Shown: positions 1-5,669 of the stretch, one piece after another
Layout of the letters: each line of letters starts with the position of its first letter
How positions within the stretch are numbered: position 1 is the first letter of the stretch
Assembly: GCA_002393835.1 (NCBI GenBank)
Contig: DGTW01000359.1
Location: forward strand, 1-5,669
Length of the DNA: 5,669 nt
From: Treponema sp. UBA4326
Lineage (GTDB): Bacteria; Spirochaetota; Spirochaetia; Treponematales; Treponemataceae
Direction of reading: 5' to 3'
The notes under the pieces: model-generated
The model's database searches: none
Told to the model about the DNA's origin: nothing
Seen by the model: only the letters and a program-made list of their open reading frames with translations
Made by a program: the position numbers and the translations under genes

Positions 1-2871
1 CAAATCTATTGTAACATGCAAAATGCTAAAACAAAACATAATTATTGCAAAGATTGTGGCAGAAACTTTTATGTTTCCTGAAAGGAAAACCATGGCCATA
101 ACTGTCGGTCCAAATGACTGACCGATAAAATCCGTGAAATTGAAAATTCCCATTGCCTCTGGAATTCCAAATTCGCCACATTCGTCCAGCATTGAGAAAT
201 TTGACTGAAGGGCAGAACGGCCAAAGCCATTTGAAAAGCCCAGAATGAAAATTGCGATTAAAAGCCCCGTAAAATTTCCCATAAAAGCATAGATAATCAC
301 GGCCAAGGCACAGAGAATCGTGGCGGCATAGCGGCTGAAGCTCTTTGTCCTTTCCATGACAAATCTGGTAAGCCCGTTACCAAGATAAATCGCAAACATC
401 GAATAAAGCATCATCAAAACGGCTACAATAATCTCACTCATGCCCTTTTCATCAGAATAAATCGGCAGGTAGTAATAAACAAAGCTGGCCATCAAAGCAA
501 AGGGAGCCTGAACGAGCAGGATAAAGGACCATATTCTTCTTCTAAAAAGAAATGTCAGGATTGTCTTGGGAGTGTTGTTTATTTTCTTGTTTATAAGGTT
601 TTCAGATTCAGAAGCATGTGCTCCAACTTTCAGGCTTTTCCATAAGAAGACGAAAACAAAAGCCGTGATTCCCCACATTAGCGAAACTATAGGGAAGATA
701 AACTGACGGCCAATATTTGAAACGAGAGCCGCACCAAACAACATGCCGAAGTTTATTCCGGAAATTTGAGCCGCATTGTAAGCCGCATAACCGGCAGTCC
801 TGTTTTTTGCCTCCGGGATCTGTGAAACCATGAGATACATTGAATTGGTAGATAGTCCGACTCCGATTCCGTCGAGCGTGAGGGCAAGGAAAAGAAGGAA
901 ATATGACGATGGGAAAGCAAACATAATCAGATTACTTACGGCCGACAAAATAGTTCCAGATACGAGGATTTTCTTGCAGCCCCAGCGTCGAATCATTTTT
1001 TCACAGAAAAGTGCCATCAGTCCGATTGCAAAAAGATTAATTGAAAGCGGAAGGGCGGAAATGAAGCCAGAAACATCTTCTCCCAGCGTATTTAGGGCAC
1101 CTTTTACCACGACCATCGGTATAAATGTGGTGGTCATATTGTAAGAGGCAAAGAGCACGAAAACCATGAGCCTTATGTAATAATAGGGGAAAGTTTTTTC
1201 AGTCTTCTCTCCCCTTGCCCGCTTTTCTTCCATTTCCATCTGAGCCTGGGATTTTGAAATAATATATGACAGGGCCTCACCCATGATAAGCCAGATAAAG
1301 ATAAGCGTGATTACAAGGCCGAAGAGAACGTTTTTACGCATCTCGTTTATTTGATTCGTAAGGACAATACTCTCCATCATCACCGAAACAACACCACAAA
1401 CATGCCTTTCATCATTTTTTACGGGAACCGAGACATAGGTATAGGAAGCTGAAGTGTCATCCTTGCTGGAGCGCATGGCCTGACCACTTTCATAAATCTG
1501 CTTAATTTCTTCCGTTTCGCTCGGGGACAGGGGGAAGAAGGTTCCGATTGTCTGATCCAGGTATGCGCAAGAATATGCTCCACGCTTTTCGTCCAGTTTG
1601 AAAATATCACAATAAACATTGCGGTTCACTTCAAGATTAGGATCGATTACGCTCTCCATACTGGCAATCATCTCGCGGTATTCAGGGGAGGCAAAATCAG
1701 CGGCAGTATCAATTGAGTCAAGGGTTGCGGGTTTTAAGGTGTTGGCTACGGAATATGCCATGTTTTCCATTTGAGCCAGAATCTGATTTTTCATAATCCT
1801 GGAGAAACCGTCGGTAAGCTTGTATGTTATGGCGAAGGCAACGGAAATTACGATGATGACGACATATACGGTGATACGGCGTATTATGTGCATTTTGCTC
1901 TTGAAAAAGAGGACAATCGTAATGATGAGACAGACAAAAGTAAAAAACACAAAGAGGAAGAAGACCGCATGAACAAGCATCTGCATTAAAATCATGTTCT
2001 TGTTCTTACGGGGATTTTCGATATTGGAAAATGCTTCCGGCGTGACAGTCACGGCTCCGCTATGATTTACCACAAGCCTTTTTTGGCCGCTGGCAAGGTC
2101 TAGCTCCCTGACACAGTCATAATACAAATCAGCAAAAAGAATTTTTCCAGGACCAGCGGACTCAATCCAGTTGGGGAATTCATCGGTCGTTGCAGTGTAC
2201 AACAGTTTGATTTTGGAATTTTCACCCAATAAGAACAAATGACCGGGCTTATCAAGGACATAAATGTTCCCGTCTTTGTCTTGAGTCATGTCATTCACGA
2301 AATCGAAGGCATTTTCAAAAGGATATTCTTTTTTTTCTTCGGCACCGCTTGAAAGGTCTAGGCTTATGACATTAATCGAGGATTTTTCTTTTACCGCATA
2401 CAGAAGAATTCCATTTTTTATGGATAGAAGCATGATTTTATGCTTGTTGACCAGTGAAGAATATGTCGTATCGAGGTAAGTCTTGTAATAATTTCCTTCA
2501 GAATCATAGACAAGAAGAGCTTCACGGCCGATTCTGTTTCCGTCCCAGGAACCTTCCTTAACATAGACGAAGGAATTTTCATCTACGAGGAAATCATCGG
2601 CAGAATAGAAGGTGTCTGCATCGCCAGAATTTTCAGGCAGGACTTGCTGAATCTCATTTGAGTTTTTATCAATCACAAGAACCCGGGTTCGCTGCTTGTC
2701 CAGAATATAGCGCAAATTTCCATAGTCACGGACAAGGTAAGGCTCATCGAGAGTGATATGCTCTTTTAGGGAAAAGTCAATCTTTGTATGATACCTGAAG
2801 CAAAAAAGCCCGAGACAAATGGTAAAAACAAAAATTAAGACAGTTCCGATTTTTCGTTTAGCGCTTGCCAT
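1..2871 (-). CDS. Multi-domain membrane protein: periplasmic propeller-like and Cache-like sensor modules fused to an MFS transporter (C-terminus outside window)
   Basis: Starts at ATG 2871-2869, with AAGGA 8 nt upstream, and is open for 957 codons to the window edge. Predicted order by residue: TM1 8-25 after a basic N-terminus (MASAKRK); an extracytoplasmic beta-rich domain about 26-290 with propeller-type repeats, clearest at DKDGNIYVLD (218-227); TM2 297-323; a basic loop (KSKMHIIRR); TM3 332-350; a Cache/PAS-like domain about 351-513 ending in the typical strand pair YTYVSVPVKND...VCGVVSV; TM4 514-533; a charged helical linker 534-563 (QAQMEMEEKRARGEKTEK); and an MFS core 564-957 with about 12 hydrophobic helices. 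The loop between MFS helices 2 and 3 (CEKMIRRWGCKKIL, 623-636) is a degenerate MFS motif A. Positive-inside charges agree with both sensor modules being outside and the MFS N-terminus inside. MFS proteins are normally about 400 residues, so roughly 560 residues are added. The substrate is unknown. Signal-gated transport, or an MFS used as a sensor, is inference. An output domain could follow beyond base 1. Confidence 0.85.
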   Translation of the reverse strand, partial: MASAKRKIGTVLIFVFTICLGLFCFRYHTKIDFSLKEHITLDEPYLVRDYGNLRYILDKQRTRVLVIDKNSNEIQQVLPENSGDADTFYSADDFLVDENSFVYVKEGSWDGNRIGREALLVYDSEGNYYKTYLDTTYSSLVNKHKIMLLSIKNGILLYAVKEKSSINVISLDLSSGAEEKKEYPFENAFDFVNDMTQDKDGNIYVLDKPGHLFLLGENSKIKLLYTATTDEFPNWIESAGPGKILFADLYYDCVRELDLASGQKRLVVNHSGAVTVTPEAFSNIENPRKNKNMILMQMLVHAVFFLFVFFTFVCLIITIVLFFKSKMHIIRRITVYVVIIVISVAFAITYKLTDGFSRIMKNQILAQMENMAYSVANTLKPATLDSIDTAADFASPEYREMIASMESVIDPNLEVNRNVYCDIFKLDEKRGAYSCAYLDQTIGTFFPLSPSETEEIKQIYESGQAMRSSKDDTSASYTYVSVPVKNDERHVCGVVSVMMESIVLTNQINEMRKNVLFGLVITLIFIWLIMGEALSYIISKSQAQMEMEEKRARGEKTEKTFPYYYIRLMVFVLFASYNMTTTFIPMVVVKGALNTLGEDVSGFISALPLSINLFAIGLMALFCEKMIRRWGCKKILVSGTILSAVSNLIMFAFPSSYFLLFLALTLDGIGVGLSTNSMYLMVSQIPEAKNRTAGYAAYNAAQISGINFGMLFGAALVSNIGRQFIFPIVSLMWGITAFVFVFLWKSLKVGAHASESENLINKKINNTPKTILTFLFRRRIWSFILLVQAPFALMASFVYYYLPIYSDEKGMSEIIVAVLMMLYSMFAIYLGNGLTRFVMERTKSFSRYAATILCALAVIIYAFMGNFTGLLIAIFILGFSNGFGRSALQSNFSMLDECGEFGIPEAMGIFNFTDFIGQSFGPTVMAMVFLSGNIKVSATIFAIIMFCFSILHVTIDL

Positions 2872-4204
2872 AATCTTCTTCCTTTATGTATTCTTTGTAT
2901 TGAAGTTCCGTAGAAAAAAGTGTCCTCCAGCCGTCTGAGCTTATTTTTATTGGATAAAGCAGGGCTGAAAGATTTATTTCGTTTTTGTGCATTTTTCGGC
3001 ATTTCCAGAATGAATCCGTCTCGCCTAGATAGTCAACTTCCAGGATATTTTTGATTCCCCATAGATAAAAAGGAAGAGCCGGAAGAGTTATGTAATCCTT
3101 GACCGACTCAAATTTTTCGGCAATTCCCGAAATGATACGCTTTGCCGAGGTCTTTTCGACATATTGAGTGCGTTTTTCGTAGTATTGGGCCAGGAGATTT
3201 TTTTCTTCCCCTGACATAAGCTCGCATTTTACGGAAGGATAGGCAGCCTTAAAGAATTCAAAGAGATTCTTGTACATTTTGATGATGGGGGCTGAAATCT
3301 GGGTAAATCTTTCCAAAGCCCTCTTCTGAATTTCCCCTGGCAGGGACTCAACCATAGCCGCCAGATATTTTTCGTAGGAAAAATCCGGGATTGGAATCAC
3401 AAGCCTTGAATTCGTTGCATTTGCAAGCTCAAAAAGATATAAAATAGCATCGTATTCATCGCTGGTGAGGAATTCTTTGTGACTTTTAAAGGAAACATCC
3501 AGCACTTCATGGGCATTTGCCTTCGTAAACTCAGCTTCCTGGGAAACCTTGTCCTTTACTGCCCTGCGTCTGGTCGTAAAATCGTAGACTTTCTGGCTTC
3601 CGTCCTTCATTGAGAAAATCATATCGACTTCATACTCGCCAAAAAAACAAGGCCCGCCAAAAATAGCAGTTTCTTCCCCATTTTGAACAACCTTCGCAAA
3701 ATCAGACAAAGAGGCCGTGAGATATGGCATTTGCTCCTTAAAAGGCCATTTGGTATTTTTAAATTGAGGGAATTTTTCTTCTACCATCTTGCTGTCGTTG
3801 ATTTCCACGACATTTTTGTAAATCAAGGCAGATTTTCTATTTGCAGAATTTTCCTCTACTTTTTTGAGCAATTCCTTTTTTTGGACACGAAGCTCCCTCA
3901 CCCTCTCCTGCTTGTCAAAATCATATTTTGTGTCAGAAAGGCTCTTAAGTTCATCAGTGATTTTCTTAAGCGTTTCGCCGTCAGCAGGTGAAAGGAAAGA
4001 TTCTGGAGCCACATTCTCAAATTCTCCGGCAGGGGCAAGCCTGAAAAAATTAACCGCATTGAAGGGCCAGCGAAGAAAATCATTAGAAGAATGAGCGTAT
4101 ATTGTGCCTTCAAGTTTGCTGTCTAAAGATGCAAGTATGCTTTGAGTTGAATAAATATCTTTTTTTTGGAGATAAAAATATTCCAGCTCTTCATTATTAT
4201 CCAT
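2858..4204 (-). CDS. Conserved-looking hypothetical cytosolic protein, 448 aa
   Basis: I do not recognise the family. The protein has no signal peptide and no convincing TM segment, so it is probably cytosolic. The N-terminal part (1-75) is followed by a highly charged, probably coiled-coil helix at about 76-126 (rich in K, E and L). A mixed alpha/beta region comes next, with a glycine/cysteine-rich turn FGGPCFFGEYEVDM (182-195), a strand-like RLVIPIP (267-273) and a long amphipathic helical stretch about 276-370. The C-terminal section holds LPALPFYLWGI (374-384), DSFWKCRKMH (397-406) and aromatic residues up to the end. The ATG at 4204 is the only plausible start: an in-frame stop lies about 50 nt upstream, with no ATG, GTG or TTG between. 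It opens a two-gene unit, and its last 14 bp overlap the start of the sensor-MFS gene. It may therefore be a cytosolic partner of that protein, or an enzyme whose product or substrate the MFS moves. Both are inference. Confidence 0.85.
   Translation of the reverse strand: MDNNEELEYFYLQKKDIYSTQSILASLDSKLEGTIYAHSSNDFLRWPFNAVNFFRLAPAGEFENVAPESFLSPADGETLKKITDELKSLSDTKYDFDKQERVRELRVQKKELLKKVEENSANRKSALIYKNVVEINDSKMVEEKFPQFKNTKWPFKEQMPYLTASLSDFAKVVQNGEETAIFGGPCFFGEYEVDMIFSMKDGSQKVYDFTTRRRAVKDKVSQEAEFTKANAHEVLDVSFKSHKEFLTSDEYDAILYLFELANATNSRLVIPIPDFSYEKYLAAMVESLPGEIQKRALERFTQISAPIIKMYKNLFEFFKAAYPSVKCELMSGEEKNLLAQYYEKRTQYVEKTSAKRIISGIAEKFESVKDYITLPALPFYLWGIKNILEVDYLGETDSFWKCRKMHKNEINLSALLYPIKISSDGWRTLFSTELQYKEYIKEEDYGKR
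2880..2884 (-). promoter_or_regulatory. Ribosome-binding site of the sensor-MFS gene, inside the upstream gene
   Basis: AAGGA on the minus strand lies 8 nt before ATG 2871. It sits within the last codons of the upstream gene, whose stop codon TAA occupies 2860-2858. The good spacing decides the start of the large frame and fits translational coupling. Confidence 0.75.
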
Positions 4205-4215
4205 TAGCTTTTGAT

Positions 4216-4230
4216 TCCTAGTCTCACCTC
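4216..4230 (-). promoter_or_regulatory. Atypical ribosome-binding region of the 448-aa protein
   Basis: On the minus strand AGGA (4219-4216) lies 11 nt from the ATG at 4204, somewhat far. A better anti-SD match, GAGGTGA (4230-4224), is about 19 nt away, too far for ordinary use, and no start codon lies at the right distance from it. The gene may therefore be translated weakly. The call rests on spacing alone. Confidence 0.4.
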
Positions 4231-4232
4231 TT

Positions 4233-4262
4233 ATTATATTCTTAAAATTTTATTTAAAGCAA
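4233..4262 (-). promoter_or_regulatory. Predicted sigma70-type promoter of the 448-aa protein / sensor-MFS pair
   Basis: A perfect minus-strand TATAAT (4238-4233) lies 18 bp downstream of TTGCTT (4262-4257), within AT-rich DNA between the argD terminator and the ATG at 4204. The -35 matches the consensus only in TTG, but it resembles the TTGCAT-18-TATAAT arrangement in front of argD. The predicted transcript starts near 4226, giving a leader of about 20 nt. Confidence 0.6.
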
Positions 4263-4302
4263 CTAAAAAAAATTACAGACAAAGAAACATTTTTATAGAA
4301 AG

Positions 4303-4333
4303 AAAAAGGGGCTGTCCAAAAAAGGAAAGCCCC
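4303..4333 (-). terminator. Rho-independent terminator of argD
   Basis: On the minus strand, 6 nt past the argD stop codon, GGGGCTTTCC (4333-4324) and GGACAGCCCC (4317-4308) form a 10-bp stem with one internal mismatch and a TTTTTT loop. Five T residues follow at 4307-4303, then CTTTCT. Stem, position and T-tract together make an intrinsic terminator. It separates argD from the next gene pair. Confidence 0.88.
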
Positions 4334-4339
4334 ATGCCC

Positions 4340-5509
4340 TTATTCGCCCAGAAGAACGTCTTTGAGAATCGCAAGTCCCTCATTTATTTCTTTGTAGGAG
4401 ATATTGAGGGGCGGAACTATTCGGAGAGTGTTTGCGCCGGCCGTTGAAGTAAGCAAGCCTTTTGCCAAGAGCTTTTTCTCCACATCCACTGCATTTGCTC
4501 CGTTAATCATGTCAACGCCAATCATAAGTCCTTTTCCTCGGATTTCGCCAACACATTTTGCCCCGAAAGATGCAATCTGCTGACGCATATAGTCGCCCTT
4601 TTCGGTAACGCTTTCAAGGAAGCCCGGCTTTTCAAGCTCATGCAGAACCACGAGGCCTGCGGCACAGGCCAGAGGATTTCCGCCGAATGTTGACTGATGA
4701 TCGCCTGCCTTAAAGACATCGGCTGCCTTACCCCTAATGAGGATGCCGCCGAAAGGAACGCCGCCAGCAGCTCCCTTTGCAAAAGAGATTACTTCAGGCT
4801 CAAAGCCCAAAGCCTCACTTGCAAACAAGGTTCCGGTTCGGCCAAAGCCAGTCTGAACCTCGTCCGCCATTACGATTGCACCCGCTTTTCGGGCAGCATC
4901 GGCGGCCGCCTTTGCCCAGTCAGCGTCTACGATGTTTACTCCGCCTTCGCCCTGAACGCACTCAATCAAAAGGGCTGCCGTCGTGTCGTCGAAAGCGGTC
5001 TTGATTGCTTCCCAGTCGTTGGCTTTAATTGTCTTAAAGCAGTCGACATAAGGAGCAAAGCAAGCCGGATGGAACTTTTCCTGGCCCGTTGCGGTAAGAG
5101 TCGCAAGGGTTCTGCCGTGAAAGCTTGATTCAAGGGTGTAAATTACCCGGCGTTTTTCGCCGCCATTCAAATAGCCGTATTTTCGTGCAAGTTTGATTGC
5201 GGCTTCGTTTCCTTCTGCCCCAGAATTTCCGAAGTAAACGGCATCGTAGCCAGAAATGCCAAGAAGCTCAGTTGCGTACTCTACGCCCACATCACTTACG
5301 AAGTAGTTGCAGATATGAATCTGTTTTTTTGCCTGTCTGGAGATTGCCTTTACCAGGGGCTTGAAATTGTGGCCGAGGCAGTTGACTGCAATTCCCGCCA
5401 GAAAGTCAATGTATTTTTTGCCATTGATGTCGTAGCAGGTTGAGCCTTTGCCCTTTACCATGGTGACATCAAATGAGCCGAAATTATTCACAACAATTTT
5501 AGAAGCCAT
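4340..5509 (-). CDS. argD: Acetylornithine aminotransferase (class III PLP-dependent)
   Basis: Catalyses the PLP- and glutamate-dependent transamination between N-acetylglutamate semialdehyde and N-acetylornithine in arginine biosynthesis; members often also act on succinyl-diaminopimelate in lysine synthesis. The protein has 389 residues, the usual length, and is complete. Visible family blocks: YDINGKKYIDFLAGIAVNCLGH (split at 26-36 and 37-47); the phosphate-binding FGNSGAEGNEAAIKLARK (93-110); FHGRT (130-134); IECVQGEGG (182-190); DEVQTGFGRTG (216-226), whose Asp216 should contact the PLP ring nitrogen; SFAKG with the Schiff-base Lys245; STFGGNPLACAA (273-284); and LRIVPPL (362-368), whose Arg363 should bind the substrate carboxylate. 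The start at ATG 5509-5507 is supported by TAAGGAG with 7 nt spacing. It is cytosolic. It forms its own unit, with a promoter and ARG-box pair in front and a terminator behind. Other class III enzymes such as ornithine or GABA aminotransferase are less likely, given the LRIVPPL ending and the ArgR-type operator. Confidence 0.95.
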   Translation of the reverse strand: MASKIVVNNFGSFDVTMVKGKGSTCYDINGKKYIDFLAGIAVNCLGHNFKPLVKAISRQAKKQIHICNYFVSDVGVEYATELLGISGYDAVYFGNSGAEGNEAAIKLARKYGYLNGGEKRRVIYTLESSFHGRTLATLTATGQEKFHPACFAPYVDCFKTIKANDWEAIKTAFDDTTAALLIECVQGEGGVNIVDADWAKAAADAARKAGAIVMADEVQTGFGRTGTLFASEALGFEPEVISFAKGAAGGVPFGGILIRGKAADVFKAGDHQSTFGGNPLACAAGLVVLHELEKPGFLESVTEKGDYMRQQIASFGAKCVGEIRGKGLMIGVDMINGANAVDVEKKLLAKGLLTSTAGANTLRIVPPLNISYKEINEGLAILKDVLLGE

Positions 5510-5516
5510 TTTTTTT

Positions 5517-5523
5517 CTCCTTA
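5517..5523 (-). promoter_or_regulatory. argD Shine-Dalgarno site
   Basis: Minus-strand TAAGGAG lies 7 nt (all A) before ATG 5509. It is a near-ideal Shine-Dalgarno sequence and fixes the argD start. Confidence 0.85.
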
Positions 5524-5524
5524 T

Positions 5525-5563
5525 TCTGCATAATTATACAGAAGATTCGTATAATTATGCAAG
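5525..5563. promoter_or_regulatory. Paired ARG boxes (predicted ArgR operator) of argD
   Basis: Box 1 at 5525-5542 reads TCTGCATAATTATACAGA, an 18-bp palindrome with one mismatched pair. Box 2 at 5546-5563 reads TTCGTATAATTATGCAAG, a weaker palindrome. They are 3 bp apart, with centres 21 bp apart. Box 1 fits the TG-n-AT-nnnn-AT-n-CA core of ARG boxes (E. coli consensus wnTGAATwwwwATTCAnw), and box 2 misses one base of it. The 18+3+18 layout is the one known for hexameric ArgR in enteric bacteria. The two boxes are also mirror images: TGCATAATTATAC (5527-5539) is repeated exactly inverted at 5549-5561. The location over the argD promoter makes ArgR control likely, with arginine as corepressor. 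No argR gene is in the window. Confidence 0.8.
5533..5562 (-). promoter_or_regulatory. argD promoter
   Basis: Minus-strand TTGCAT (5562-5557), an 18-bp spacer and a perfect TATAAT (5538-5533). The predicted start, near 5526, leaves a leader of about 17 nt that is little more than the ribosome-binding site. Both hexamers lie inside the two ARG-box-like palindromes, so a bound repressor would block RNA polymerase directly. Confidence 0.75.
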
Positions 5564-5669
5564 CAGATAGGACAAACGCATTATAAACCGTTCTGTCCCA
5601 AAAATAGCTCCCAGTCGTGAAAACGGCTTATCAAAAGCTCAGCTCTAGCCTGCTACACGCGTTTTGTGC
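5564..5669. other. Upstream flank of argD with no established gene
   Basis: Apart from the inverted repeat at 5570-5598 I see nothing firm here. Reading the minus strand from the window edge, one frame is open for 12 codons and ends in TGA TAA (5633-5628), which could be the tail of another gene. On the plus strand a frame from GTG 5617 is open to the edge but lacks a ribosome-binding site. Either is too short to call. Confidence 0.3.
5570..5598. repeat. Imperfect inverted repeat upstream of the argD operator
   Basis: GGACAAACG (5570-5578) pairs with CGTTCTGTCC (5589-5598) if one C is bulged, around a 10-nt loop that contains a TATAAT-like sequence (minus strand 5585-5580). There is no T-tract on either strand, so it is not a standard terminator. 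It may be an accessory regulatory site or chance. Confidence 0.3.

Noticed and set aside
830..1144. Plus-strand open frame of 104 codons
   Set aside because: It lies antisense to the MFS domain, has arginine- and serine-rich random-looking composition and no ribosome-binding site. It is a shadow of the real minus-strand frame.
1419..2479. Several short open frames on both strands (1419-1619, 1771-1989, 2288-2479)
   Set aside because: All lie inside the continuous 957-codon minus-strand frame and none resembles a known protein.
1..2871. Suspicion that the large frame is a pseudogene or several genes
   Set aside because: Translation from 2871 to base 1 shows no stop or frame change, and the domain and topology order is coherent across all boundaries.
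2858..4204. Possible cyclodipeptide-synthase-like signature in the 448-aa protein (Tyr371 followed by LPF at 377-379)
   Set aside because: The spacing of the tyrosine to the LPF segment and the lack of the catalytic glutamate and of an N-terminal serine motif do not fit that family. The similarity is too weak to use.
4211..4447. Plus-strand open frame of 78 codons across the argD/448-aa intergenic region
   Set aside because: It runs through the terminator stem and into argD, and has no supporting ribosome site or recognisable product.
4697..5128. Plus-strand open frames antisense to argD, including one of 143 codons
   Set aside because: argD is unambiguous on the opposite strand, and these frames reflect its codon bias.
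5600..5669. tRNA-like or tmRNA-like stretch at the right edge (minus-strand TTTTGATAAG loop, tandem stops TGA TAA)
   Set aside because: The anticodon-type stem does not pair over 5 bp, no T-arm is present, and the peptide before the stops does not end like a tmRNA tag.

Overview
The window carries three minus-strand protein genes, listed here in order of transcription from right to left. They are an arginine-biosynthesis aminotransferase (argD, 4340-5509), an unrecognised 448-residue cytosolic protein (2858-4204), and a very large membrane protein (2871 down to base 1) that runs off the left edge. The large frame has a start but no stop inside the window. I translated it by hand from 2871 to base 1: it is open for 957 codons without interruption. 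I see no RNA gene, mobile element or CRISPR array.

The most unusual object is the large membrane protein. It appears to be one chain made of an N-terminal TM helix, a periplasmic beta-propeller-like domain, two TM helices, a periplasmic Cache-like sensor domain, another TM helix, a basic/acidic helical linker, and a complete 12-helix Major Facilitator Superfamily (MFS) transporter core. The positive-inside pattern agrees with this topology throughout. The gene for the 448-residue soluble protein lies directly upstream and overlaps it by 14 bp. The pair therefore looks like a translationally coupled two-gene unit with its own promoter, and I know of no described system with this composition.

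argD is a separate transcription unit. A rho-independent terminator follows its stop codon. Upstream it has a near-ideal Shine-Dalgarno sequence and a promoter covered by two 18-bp ARG-box-like palindromes 3 bp apart, the spacing of paired ArgR sites in E. coli. This points to arginine feedback repression.

Organism: the moderate-to-low GC content, AT-rich intergenic regions, TAAGGAG-type ribosome site and large fused extracytoplasmic sensor proteins suggest an anaerobic host-associated bacterium. My best guess is a Treponema-like spirochaete from a rumen or gut, but this is a style-based inference and no marker gene in the window fixes the taxonomy. The rightmost 106 bases (5564-5669) hold no gene I can establish.
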